Shown here: positions 45,333 to 55,100 of the stretch, piece after piece
Layout: the number at the start of each line of letters is the position of its first letter
How positions within the stretch are numbered: the stretch's first letter is position 1
Source of the DNA: Candidatus Obscuribacterales bacterium
GTDB lineage: Bacteria > Cyanobacteriota > Vampirovibrionia > Obscuribacterales > Obscuribacteraceae
Reading direction: 5' to 3'
Assembly (NCBI GenBank): GCA_020054205.1
Contig: JAGVLS010000012.1
Coordinates: 1 to 64,000, forward strand
DNA length: 64,000 nt
Notes under the pieces: model-generated
Databases searched by the model: none
What the model saw: the letters and a program-made list of their open reading frames with translations, nothing else
Told to the model about the DNA's origin: nothing
Program-made: the position numbers and the translations under genes

Positions 45333-47488
45333 TTGCTTTGTCCTAATGCATAAAAACTACGATTTTCATCTTCATACTTTTGTAATAAGGGGCAAATAGC
45401 TTTATTGTTTTTTAGTTGTGAACTTATAGAACGCAACTTATTGTTTATTTCTTTTATGCCAATGCTATCAGCATATTTTAAAAGTCCGCCTCTAAAAGGT
45501 GGAAAACCAATTCCTAATACAAGAGCCATATCAATTTCGCGTGCTTTTGAAACAATTTTTTCTGACAAGCAATAAGCAGCTTCATCAATCATTGGCAATA
45601 TAAGTCGTAAAGATAATTCGTCTAATACTTCCTTGCCAGCTTTTTCGCTTGAAACTTTCAATTTCAAATTATCAATTAATAATGGATTTAAATTACCACG
45701 TTTGCCATGACTGTCCCAAAGATAAATACCGTTGCCGGACTTTTTACCGGTGATACCAAGATCTTCAACTTGGTTTAAGAGCGGTGATAATTCCATTCTA
45801 TTGTCTAATTTAGTATTTAAACTACGTGCTACTTTTAAGGCAATATCCAAACCTACTTCATCAAGCAATTCTAGTGGTCCCATAGGCATACCAAATTCTA
45901 GCGCTGCTTGTTCAATCCAATTTAAAGGAATTTCTTCTTGAGCAAGTGACGCTGTTTCTAAAAGATAACGAGTTAATATGCGATTGATTAAATAACCCGG
46001 ACTATCTTTCACTAATACTGCTGTTTTATCAAGGCTAGATACAAGGCAGGCTGCTTTAGCGAGAGCTGGTTTAACAGTTTTTTCATGGGAGACAATTTCA
46101 ACCAAAGGCATTTTGTCTACTGGATGGAAAAAATGCAAGCCAAGAAAATATTCTTTGTTTTTTACAGCATTCGATAAATCTTTTAGAGGCAAACTTGATG
46201 TATTGGTGGCAATTAAACAATTTTCTGGGACAAGTTCACTAATTTCTTTAAGAATTTTTGTTTTTACATCAAAATCTTCCACCACAGACTCAATTACCAA
46301 ATCAGCATTTGCCAATTGTTCGTTATTAATTACGCTTGCCACATTATCAATAGCAATTTCATTGGTCATGCCATTATCGGTTGTGTTTAATATTCTCACG
46401 CCAATACGTTGAATGCTTAATTTTACTTGTTCAATTGCCTTTAGGTTATCATCGCGTGTTTTGAGAAAGACTTTGAAATTGTTTAAAGCTAATAGACTAG
46501 CAATGCCAATGCCCATGGTGCCCGCACCAATAACGACAATATTTTTTATTTTGTTATCAGTAAATTTGGCTGCTAAACTGGCAAGTGATTGTCTAGCAAA
46601 ATCAGTAGAAAAAAATAATGACATTAAATTATTGGCTGTGTCTGAAATGGCAAGTTTGGCAAATGCTTGTGCTTCAACATCAAGCCCTTCTTTCATACCA
46701 TATTTGAGTCCATGTTTAATAACTTCAATTACTTGTGTTTGTGCCGGATAATTTCCGCGCGTTTTTATGCGTATGGATCTCTCAGTCAATGCTAATAATT
46801 TGTTAGTTTGATCTTCTGTTAGCTCAGCATTATTTTCAACACTCTTTGTTGTTTTGCCTACTTGCAAAAGCGCTAATTTTTCTGCACCGGCAAGTAAATT
46901 GTCCGAATCAATTAATTCATCTACTAATTTTATTTCCAAGGCTTTATGAGCCGATATTGGATCTGCTGAAAGTATCATGGCTAAAGCTTCTTTTAAGCCA
47001 ATGAGTCTAGGCAATCTTTGAGTACCGCCCAGTCCAGGTAAAATTCCTAGACGAGTTTCTGGCAATCCTAAAATAGTACATTTGTCTTTTGTAGCAATGC
47101 GTTTATGACAGGCAAGAGTTATTTCTAATCCGCCACCTAAACATGTTCCGTGTATGGCAGCAATAATTGGTTTTGGGAAATCAGCTATTTTATTGAGCAC
47201 TCTTTGCCCATTGGCTGATAGTCTATATAATTCTTCTTCGCTTTTTGCTTTGCGTATTTCCCCTAAATCAGCGCCTATAATAAAGCTATCTTTCTTGCCT
47301 GATAAGCAAACAATGGCTTTTGTCTCAGCATCTTTTGCTAAGGTATCAATAATTTGTTCTAGTTCTAGCGTAACAGCATTAGTTAGGCTATTAAACTTTG
47401 ATTGACAATCAAGAATTAAATAAGTAACGCCTGATGAATTTTTATTGACGATAATTTGGCGGGCTGCCGTAGCTGTTGATGTATCCAT
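45329..47488 (-). CDS. Bifunctional enoyl-CoA hydratase/3-hydroxyacyl-CoA dehydrogenase
   Basis: The 719-residue fusion combines an N-terminal crotonase domain (residues ~10-190: GADLGEIRKA, HGTCLGGGLE, LPETRLGILPGLGGTQRLP) with a 3-hydroxyacyl-CoA dehydrogenase (~315-600: VIGAGTMGIGIA, IATNTSSLPL, GLHFFHPVDKMPLVEIV). A C-terminal repeat of the dehydrogenase domain ends with GFPPFRGG. It is the alpha subunit type of the beta-oxidation complex (FadB/FadJ); no thiolase is in the window. Its presence implies fatty acid degradation. The gene starts 6 bp after a membrane protein gene. Confidence 0.95.
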   Translation of the reverse strand: MDTSTATAARQIIVNKNSSGVTYLILDCQSKFNSLTNAVTLELEQIIDTLAKDAETKAIVCLSGKKDSFIIGADLGEIRKAKSEEELYRLSANGQRVLNKIADFPKPIIAAIHGTCLGGGLEITLACHKRIATKDKCTILGLPETRLGILPGLGGTQRLPRLIGLKEALAMILSADPISAHKALEIKLVDELIDSDNLLAGAEKLALLQVGKTTKSVENNAELTEDQTNKLLALTERSIRIKTRGNYPAQTQVIEVIKHGLKYGMKEGLDVEAQAFAKLAISDTANNLMSLFFSTDFARQSLASLAAKFTDNKIKNIVVIGAGTMGIGIASLLALNNFKVFLKTRDDNLKAIEQVKLSIQRIGVRILNTTDNGMTNEIAIDNVASVINNEQLANADLVIESVVEDFDVKTKILKEISELVPENCLIATNTSSLPLKDLSNAVKNKEYFLGLHFFHPVDKMPLVEIVSHEKTVKPALAKAACLVSSLDKTAVLVKDSPGYLINRILTRYLLETASLAQEEIPLNWIEQAALEFGMPMGPLELLDEVGLDIALKVARSLNTKLDNRMELSPLLNQVEDLGITGKKSGNGIYLWDSHGKRGNLNPLLIDNLKLKVSSEKAGKEVLDELSLRLILPMIDEAAYCLSEKIVSKAREIDMALVLGIGFPPFRGGLLKYADSIGIKEINNKLRSISSQLKNNKAICPLLQKYEDENRSFYALGQSN

Positions 47489-47494
47489 ATTTAT

Positions 47495-48046
47495 TTATAG
47501 CGAAGACTTATCACTAATTTCACCCTTTACGCGCTTACGCATTTGAAATCCTTTGGCTAAGAAGGCAATACCTGCAATCAAAGGTAAAAACATAAATAAA
47601 AATCCTAATAAAGATACACTTTGGAATGTCATTATTAGCTGGCAGAAAATAGTGTAAATAACTAAAGCAATGCCAGCAATACTTATTATCCAGGCTAGCC
47701 GAGAACGATAATTATATATGAGCATACCTATACCAACTAATAAAGGTAAAAGAATAAAACCCATGCCATGGACGCCAAATCCAAGCCATGTAAGCATAGA
47801 TGTGCCAATACGAACATGGCTAAATACCATTAAGATGCCAACAAGGATTAACCCAGCACCAGCAAGCATATTTAAGTCTGATGACAAAAACTTGTCAATA
47901 TCAGCTAAGGCATTTTCATCATTGCTGGCGTGAAGTACATTTGATGATTTTTGTGGTGCTGTTAATTCTTGAGTGGATTCTTCTTCTTTGGGAGAAGCTT
48001 CTAGCGCTTTAAGTTTATTTTGGATTTCATCATCTTTACTGCTCAT
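47495..48046 (-). CDS. Four-helix membrane protein, unknown
   Basis: The 183-residue protein has an acidic cytoplasmic N-terminus of ~60 residues with a short helix, then about four membrane segments (AGAGLILVGILMVFSHV, MGFILLPLLVGIGMLIY, IISIAGIALVIYTIFC and LLGFLFMFLPLIAGIAFLA) and a basic C-terminus. No family is recognised. It lies between nadE and the FadB-like gene with tight spacing (25 and 6 bp), so it is in the same unit. Confidence 0.75.
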   Translation of the reverse strand: MSSKDDEIQNKLKALEASPKEEESTQELTAPQKSSNVLHASNDENALADIDKFLSSDLNMLAGAGLILVGILMVFSHVRIGTSMLTWLGFGVHGMGFILLPLLVGIGMLIYNYRSRLAWIISIAGIALVIYTIFCQLIMTFQSVSLLGFLFMFLPLIAGIAFLAKGFQMRKRVKGEISDKSSL

Positions 48047-48071
48047 AACATCCTCAATGAGTTTTTCGTCA

Positions 48072-49739
48072 CTAGCATAACAAGTTGCGGCTATTAAGTC
48101 TTTCCTTGAAACCTTTTACTATTGGCATACGCCAACCAGAACCAAATGATCTAGACATAACCTTTAAACCTGGTGCTGATTGATAACGTTTGTATTCATT
48201 ATTATCTATACGGTTGATGATGTCGATAACAACTTTTGCATCATAACCCAAGCTTACTATTTCAGAGGCTGATTTATGCTCTTCAACATAAAAATAAATT
48301 ATCGGATCCAATATAGAATAATCAGGTAATGCATCGGAATCTTTTTGGTTTGGTCTAAGTTCGGCCGATGGTGGTTTTTCAATAATAGATTTTGAAATAA
48401 TAAATTTATCTGCTTTTCTGTTTATGTAATGAGCAAGTTCATAAACAGATAATTTTGGTACATCAGATATAACTGCTAGCCCACCACACATATCACCATA
48501 TAAAGTGCAATAACCAACCGCCAGTTCTGATTTGTTGCCAGTTGTGAGTAAGAGATAGCCAAATTTATTAGATAATGCCATAAGAATTAAACCGCGTAAT
48601 CTTGCTTGTATGTTTTCTTCAGTTACATCTTTAGGCTTGTGAGCAAATACTTCTTGCAATGTATTGTCCATGCATTGCATCGCATCACCAATACTTATTA
48701 TTTGGTACTTTATACCTAATATATCTGCTAAATCTTTTGCATCAATAAGACTATGTTTAGAAGAATAAGGTGATGGCATAGCTATGCCAATGACATTTTC
48801 AGCTCCCATAGCTTCAACAGCAACAGCGGCTACTACTGCCGAGTCAATGCCACCGGATAAACCTATAACAGCTTTAGAAAATCCACATTTTGTCATATAG
48901 TCGCGAGTGCCAAGCATGAGTGCTTGATGAATATTGGCAATATCTTCTTCAAGAGATTCTTTCAATTCAGATTTATTGGTATCTGTATCGACAATAATTA
49001 AGTCTTCCGTAAATGCTTGGGCTAAGCCAATTATATTGCCGCTTTTATCTAAAGCTAATGATCGCCCATCAAATATCAATTCATCATTTCCGCCAACTTG
49101 ATTAACGTAGACAACTGGTAAATTGTATTTTTTAGCTTGATCGACTAATAAATCTTGACGAATTTTTTCTTTGCCAACGCTATAAGGAGAAGAAGAAATA
49201 TTTATTAAAAACTGTGGTCCTAATTTGAGTAAATTATTTATTGGATCTTTGTTGTAACGCTGGTGTCCGAAAGCAGCTGAATTTGTCCAAATATCCTCAC
49301 AAATTGATACAGCAAATTTAGAATTTGCCAATTGAGCCAAATCATATTTATTAGCTGGTTCAAAATAACGATCTTCGTCAAATACATCATATGTAGGAAG
49401 CAATGTTTTATGATGTATTGATTGAATTTTTTGATTAACGATAAAAGCAGCTGAATTATGTAAAGGACGTCCGCTGCCTTTATTTTTATCGACAAAACCT
49501 ACCAAAATAGCAATATCTTTGGCTAATTTAGCAATATCAGCTAATGCCTCTAAATTAGTCTCAATAAAACTAGCTTTTAATAACAAGTCTTGAGGAGGAT
49601 AGCCACAGGTTGCTAATTCTGGAAAAATTACTAAATCAGCACCCCTTTGTTTGGCCTTGTCAGTATAACTAGCAATTTTATTTAAGTTATAAGAGAAGTT
49701 GCCAATGATTGGGTTTATTTGAGCCAGCGCGATTTTCAT
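48072..49739 (-). CDS. nadE: Glutamine-hydrolysing NAD+ synthetase
   Basis: The enzyme amidates deamido-NAD. Its N-terminal nitrilase domain (residues ~1-245) has the Glu-Lys-Cys triad regions FPELATCGYPP, HHKTLLP and SICEDIW. The C-terminal synthetase shows GLSGGIDSAVVAAVA and TTGNKSELAVGYCTLYGD. The start is ATG 49739 (KIALAQINPIIG follows), the usual N-terminus; the upstream in-frame TTG at 49769 would add ten residues. Length is 555 residues. It leads a four-gene reverse unit. Confidence 0.95.
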   Translation of the reverse strand: MKIALAQINPIIGNFSYNLNKIASYTDKAKQRGADLVIFPELATCGYPPQDLLLKASFIETNLEALADIAKLAKDIAILVGFVDKNKGSGRPLHNSAAFIVNQKIQSIHHKTLLPTYDVFDEDRYFEPANKYDLAQLANSKFAVSICEDIWTNSAAFGHQRYNKDPINNLLKLGPQFLINISSSPYSVGKEKIRQDLLVDQAKKYNLPVVYVNQVGGNDELIFDGRSLALDKSGNIIGLAQAFTEDLIIVDTDTNKSELKESLEEDIANIHQALMLGTRDYMTKCGFSKAVIGLSGGIDSAVVAAVAVEAMGAENVIGIAMPSPYSSKHSLIDAKDLADILGIKYQIISIGDAMQCMDNTLQEVFAHKPKDVTEENIQARLRGLILMALSNKFGYLLLTTGNKSELAVGYCTLYGDMCGGLAVISDVPKLSVYELAHYINRKADKFIISKSIIEKPPSAELRPNQKDSDALPDYSILDPIIYFYVEEHKSASEIVSLGYDAKVVIDIINRIDNNEYKRYQSAPGLKVMSRSFGSGWRMPIVKGFKERLNSRNLLC

Positions 49740-49906
49740 ATTTTCGATTAAATAGGATAAAAACCTCAATTGTAGCCTTTTTAGCTCTAGTCATTTATTG
49801 ATTTACAGATATAATCAATATAATCATGGATGATTAATAATCCAGGCATTTATTGTTTGAGAAATTTAGTTATCTGGGCATATATTCTAGGAAGGATCCA
49901 TGTTAC

Positions 49907-51229
49907 ATGACTATATTGCCCCGTATTATCTTACTTACTAGTTTGATACTTGTTCTTAGCCTTTTGACAGGTAAGTCTTTTGCTCGAGAACATAAGCCTT
50001 TGGGATTAGCTCATGGAGCTGGCGTTTGGGTAAATATATGGAATTATCCAAAAGATGATCTAGATAGTTATTTTAATAACTTAAAAAAACATGGCATTGC
50101 TAATTATTTCATTCAAACTTCTCGTTCAAATACTGCAAGCATTAAACATCCAGAAGAGCTTGGCTTAATAATTGAAGCCTGTCATAGGCAAAATATTCGT
50201 ATTATTGGCTGGTCTTTTGGCGAGCTTATTGACCCAATCTTAGATGCTGAAAAGATGATTGATGCGGCTAATTTTAAAAGTCAAAACATGGAACAATTAG
50301 ATGGCATAGCATCTAATTTAGAAAAGAATTTAGAGCCTTGGCGTATAGAAAAATACAGTAAACATTTAAGAAGTAAAGTTGGCAAAACATATCCAATACT
50401 AGCTGTAGTATATAGCCCTTTAAATAAAGCATCAGAAGTTAAACGTATTCCTTGGCCACAAATTGCCAGAGATTTTGATGTTATTGCACCGATGTGTTAT
50501 TGGTCTGGTAAAACTCAAAAACAAAGTGCTTATCAATACACAAAAGCAAGTATTGATGAGGTACGCAGATTGTCTCAGCGCTCTGATATAGAGTTACATA
50601 TTATAGGTGATGGCATGGGAACTGAATCAGCTCAAGTGCTGGAATTTATGCGTGCCTGCAAAGAAAAGGGAGTGCCTAGCGCTAGCTTATATCCCAATTT
50701 TAAGGTAACCCCAGATCAATTGCTTACTCTTAAACATTATGATGAATATTTTGAGCCTAATTCAAGGTTTGCATTCTCGGCATATCGTGAAATGCTTAAT
50801 TCAGCTTGTTTAGAAAGCCCTTTATCGCTTGATCCTTGTGAATTAATTTCACGAGGTAATTTCTACAAATTATTAGTTAAGCGTTTAAATATTGGGGCTA
50901 AAGCCCAAAACAATAACCAAAATAATAATATTGATGATATTAATGCATATCATATGCTTATGACTAATGGATTGCTTGTTTATAAACCTAAAGAAGCATC
51001 AGCAAATGAATTTTTAAATGCGCCAATTTCATCTGATGAAGCTTTTCATTTATTAGCAAGAAGTGTTGATAAAAATGCTCAAAAATCTCTCAAAAGCAAA
51101 CGGTTTGATACGTGGTTTACTCAGCCAGTACAAGCAGCTGTAATTTCTAAGACCAATAAATTTAATCAAAATTTGACTTATTTAGATGCGGCTAAAATAG
51201 TTTTCCAAGCTAGCCTATCTTTTAATTAG
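49907..51229 (+). CDS. Exported TIM-barrel-like protein, possible glycoside hydrolase
   Basis: The start is ATG 49907, behind GAAGGA; upstream in-frame codons from 49853 are unlikely. A signal peptide (ILLTSLILVLSLLTGKSFA) precedes a domain of alternating strands and helices: GVWVNIWNY, IANYFIQTSRS, NIRIIGWSFG, YPILAVVYSPL, DVIAPMCYW and LHIIGDG. This resembles the (beta/alpha)8 proteins annotated as putative glycosyl hydrolases. A catalytic pair is not clear. The ~115 C-terminal residues are helical and resemble an SLH-like or low-complexity tail only weakly. Substrate unknown. Confidence 0.65.
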   Translation: MTILPRIILLTSLILVLSLLTGKSFAREHKPLGLAHGAGVWVNIWNYPKDDLDSYFNNLKKHGIANYFIQTSRSNTASIKHPEELGLIIEACHRQNIRIIGWSFGELIDPILDAEKMIDAANFKSQNMEQLDGIASNLEKNLEPWRIEKYSKHLRSKVGKTYPILAVVYSPLNKASEVKRIPWPQIARDFDVIAPMCYWSGKTQKQSAYQYTKASIDEVRRLSQRSDIELHIIGDGMGTESAQVLEFMRACKEKGVPSASLYPNFKVTPDQLLTLKHYDEYFEPNSRFAFSAYREMLNSACLESPLSLDPCELISRGNFYKLLVKRLNIGAKAQNNNQNNNIDDINAYHMLMTNGLLVYKPKEASANEFLNAPISSDEAFHLLARSVDKNAQKSLKSKRFDTWFTQPVQAAVISKTNKFNQNLTYLDAAKIVFQASLSFN

Positions 51230-51392
51230 TTTAGATTTGTTTGTAATTTAGCTGGGTAACTATTGTATAGAGATGTTATGCTTATAAACAAAAATAAATC
51301 AATGCAATCTTATTATGTTACCTGCTGGCAACATCATTTTATTTTATGAATAATAATTTTCTTGATAGGCACAATTAGAAGGGAGGTCGCCC

Positions 51393-51980
51393 ATGCATGT
51401 TAAGGTGACTGGACGTAATATTGACTTAACCCCAGCTCTTAAAGACTATCTGCTTGAAAAACTGAAAAGAGCTCAAAAACATTTTGATTATCCGTGCGAA
51501 GTAAATGCATTGCTTAGTGTGGCAAAAAATCCATCTATAGCTAATAATCAAACGGCAGAAGTGACCCTTAAAATCAATGGTTCTGTTATTCGTGGTGAAG
51601 AATCCACTGAAAATATGTATGCATCAATTGATTTGGTTGCTGACAAGATTGAGCGGCAATTGAGGAAATATAAAACACGATATTGGCAAAAAGGACATAA
51701 AAGCAATAGTCATCGTGCAACATCGGAAATAGCTGATGTTGGAGCTCAAGAAGATAGTGATAGTGAGGTTATTAAAGCCTTAAAACAGGAAGAAATGCAC
51801 CCTAAAATTGTTAGATCTAAAAGGTTTACTTTAAAACCTATGACGCCGGAAGAGGCAGCTGCCCATATGGATTTGTTAGGGCATGATTTCTTTATGTTTA
51901 TCAATGCGCAGTCTGGACAAGTAAATACTGTGTACCATCGTCGGGATAGCAATTATGGTTTGATTGAGCCAGAAGTCTAA
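51393..51980 (+). CDS. hpf: Ribosome hibernation promoting factor, long form
   Basis: Residues 1-100 form the S30AE/YfiA domain (VTGRNIDLTPALKDYLLEKL at the start, DKIERQLRKYK at the end), which binds the 30S decoding centre. Residues ~135-195 match the C-terminal dimerisation domain of long HPF (KRFTLKPMTPEEAAAHMDLLGHDFFMF region), which forms 100S ribosomes. A linker of ~35 residues joins them. A very strong AGAAGGGAGG ribosome binding site precedes ATG 51393, fitting high stationary-phase expression. Confidence 0.95.
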   Translation: MHVKVTGRNIDLTPALKDYLLEKLKRAQKHFDYPCEVNALLSVAKNPSIANNQTAEVTLKINGSVIRGEESTENMYASIDLVADKIERQLRKYKTRYWQKGHKSNSHRATSEIADVGAQEDSDSEVIKALKQEEMHPKIVRSKRFTLKPMTPEEAAAHMDLLGHDFFMFINAQSGQVNTVYHRRDSNYGLIEPEV

Positions 51981-52121
51981 ATCCCGTAAAATACAATAAT
52001 ATGGAACAATAACTTTTAATTGGCATCATAAAATAATAGATGAAAAGAGAAAGCATTGTTTACATGGGTCAATGTATCATTGATTTAAGTACACACGTTG
52101 AATTTGAGGCGTCTCTTGGCA

Positions 52122-55100
52122 ATGCATGTTTCGAGAATGATAAATAAAGAGGCAAAAAAAACAATTAAACAGCAGTCTAAATTGATTTTGCCATGGCTAA
52201 TTACTCTGGCTTTTATTGGCACACCAGCAAGTTTTGCTGCTTATGATACACGTGAAGTATTGATTCAGCTCAATAATGAAGCCATTAAGTCTTTGAATGC
52301 AGGACGCTTTAAAGAAGCAATTGAAAAATTAGAAAAAGCGCTGCAATTAGATCCAAGTTATACATTAGCAAGGGACAATTTAGCTGTTGCCTATAACAAT
52401 TATGGTTTGCAATTACAAAATAACCCTAAAGAAGCAATTAAAATATTCCACAAATCATTAGTTTTGAGCCCTAATAATGCTACTGCTCAAAGCAATTTAG
52501 ATGCAATCATTGATTTATTGGGAAAAAACCCTAAATCATTTGCAGATAGAGTTGAACTTGGTAAACAAGCTAGATTAGCTAATGATTTTGATGGAGCAAT
52601 TGTTGAATACACTTATGCCTTGAAATTAAAAGATGATCCAACATTGCATGTTAGTTTAGGTGATGTTTATCGCGTGCGGGATAAAGTTGATAGTGCTATA
52701 GCAGAATATACGGCAGCTCTTAAAGGTGGACTACCGGCTGATCAAACATCAAGAGTATATGTGAGTCTTGGACAGGCATATCAAGCTAAGCGAGATTTAG
52801 TTAGTGCTATTGCTGCCTATGAAAATGCTTGGAAAGCAAAGCCTGATGATAGAGATGTTTTGGATGCTTTAAAAGCTGGTTGGGAAGAAGCTTTGCGCTT
52901 AAACCCTACCGCTGCCAGCAATCATATTGGTTTAGGCAGAGCCTATCAATATGCTGGTGATTTTGGTCAAGCAGAAGCTGAATTTAAACAAGCTTTGGTT
53001 TTTGATCATAATAATCAAATTGCCAAAGACTTTTTAGGTGCATTATCGGATGCAAAAAAGAAATACAGCGTAGAAAAACATATTAATGCTGGATATGATT
53101 TGCAAAAGGGTAGTTTATATGACGCGGCAATTAGTGAATACAAGGCAGCAATTGATTTAGACCCAAAAAATGCAACTGCTTGGGCAAATATGGGTACTGC
53201 TTATCAGCAAAACAAAGATTTTGATAAAGCTATTGAAGCTTACAACAGAGCATTGTTTATAGAACCAAGTAATGCTATTGCTAAAGATGGCATACAAAAG
53301 GCAACTGCCGATCGTGAAACAAAAAAAGTAGCAGACAGTACGGCTGCTGGGGTAGAGCTATTTAAACAAGGTAAATACGAAGAAGCTCTAGCTAAATATC
53401 AGCAAGTATTGAAAGTGCATGCCGATGATCCAGCATTGCATTTTAGTATAGCTGCAACTTTGCAAGCAATGAAAAGAATTGATGAAGCCATAGCTGAATA
53501 TAAACAAGCAATTCGACTTGATCCTAAAAATACTGAATATCAAAATTATTTGGATGCTGCAGTTAATTTAAAAGCAGATCCAATTATTGCTGAAGCTTTG
53601 AAAAAGCATGAGCAAAAAGATTATGCAGCAGCTATTAGTCTTTATACGCAAGCTATTGATTTGCGTCCTAAAAATGCTAGTTTATTATATAATCTGGCTA
53701 GTGCTTATTATGCTCGAGAACAATATCTAGAAGCCAAACGTGCTTACGAAAAGGCTTTAGAAGTAGATCCTAAAGGACAAGTAGATAATTGGTGGTTTTT
53801 AGCAGCCATAGAAGAGCATTACAAACGTGGACAAGAGGCAATTGCCGATTATCGCAAATATATAGTAGCGCAACCCAATGGAAAATATGCTCCCGGTGCT
53901 AAAGAAAGACTAGCTGCTTTAGCAAAAAATATAAACGATACAATACGTATTAAGTCAGAAGCAGAATTGAATCAACTTAAAGAAGCTTCTGATGCTTATG
54001 AAACTGCTAATAAATTGCAACAAGAAAAGAAATACGATGAAGCTATTGTTCTTTATCAAAAAGCAAATAAAATTCAACCGAAAGAATCTGCTTATGCTTA
54101 TGGGCTAGGTTATGCCTTTCAACAAAAAGGTGAAATAGACCAGGCTATTAGGTGGTATCAAGAAGCAATTAACCTTGAGCCAAGCAATAAAGATTATCCA
54201 AAAGTTTTGCAAACAGCTTATGAAGCTAAAGCAGTGCCAATTGTTGAACAAGCAGTTAAGAAGCAAACAGAAGGTGATTTGACTGCTGCCATTGCTTTAT
54301 ATAAGCAAGCTTTGGAAATTGTTAAAGATAATGCTCGTTTGTGGACTAATTTAGGTTCTGCTTATCAATTATCTGATGATTTTATGCAAGCACGTGCTGC
54401 ATATCAAAAAGCACTTGAACTAGATGCTAGAAATGAATCAACAAACTGGTATGTATTAGCAGCTATAGACGAACATTACAAACAAGGTGCTAAAGCATTA
54501 GCAGAATACCAAAAATATATAGCAACATCTCCTGGTCATCAATTTGTTAGTCAAGCAAGTGCTCGTATTAAAGCACTGACAGCAAATATAAATGATACGC
54601 AAGTATTGCCAACTCAATCACAAATTAAAACAGCTACATCATCACGGAATGCCTTTGATGAAGGTGTGAAATTTCAACAAGCAAATAAATTTGATGAGGC
54701 TATTATTGAATACAAAAAAGCAATGGAACTTATGCCTTCTGAGTCAAGCTATGCTTTTGCTTTAGCTAGTGCTTATCAGGGTAAATCTGATTTTGATAAT
54801 GCTATTTTGTATTACAAAAAAGCTCTCGATATGGATCCAAAAAATCCAGATTATATTAAATATTACAATGCTGCTACAGATTTGAAAGCAGCACCAATAT
54901 TAGAGGCTGCAATTAAAAAACATACTGAAGAAGATTATCAAAGTGCAATTGCCCTTTATAATCAAGCTTTAGCGATAGTGCCCAAAAATGCTCGCGCTCA
55001 TACGAATGCTGCTGCTGCTTATCAGGCAGCAGGGGATTTCGCTGCTGCAAAATCTGAATATCAAAAGGCATATGATTTGGATTCAAAAGGAGAAGCAGAA

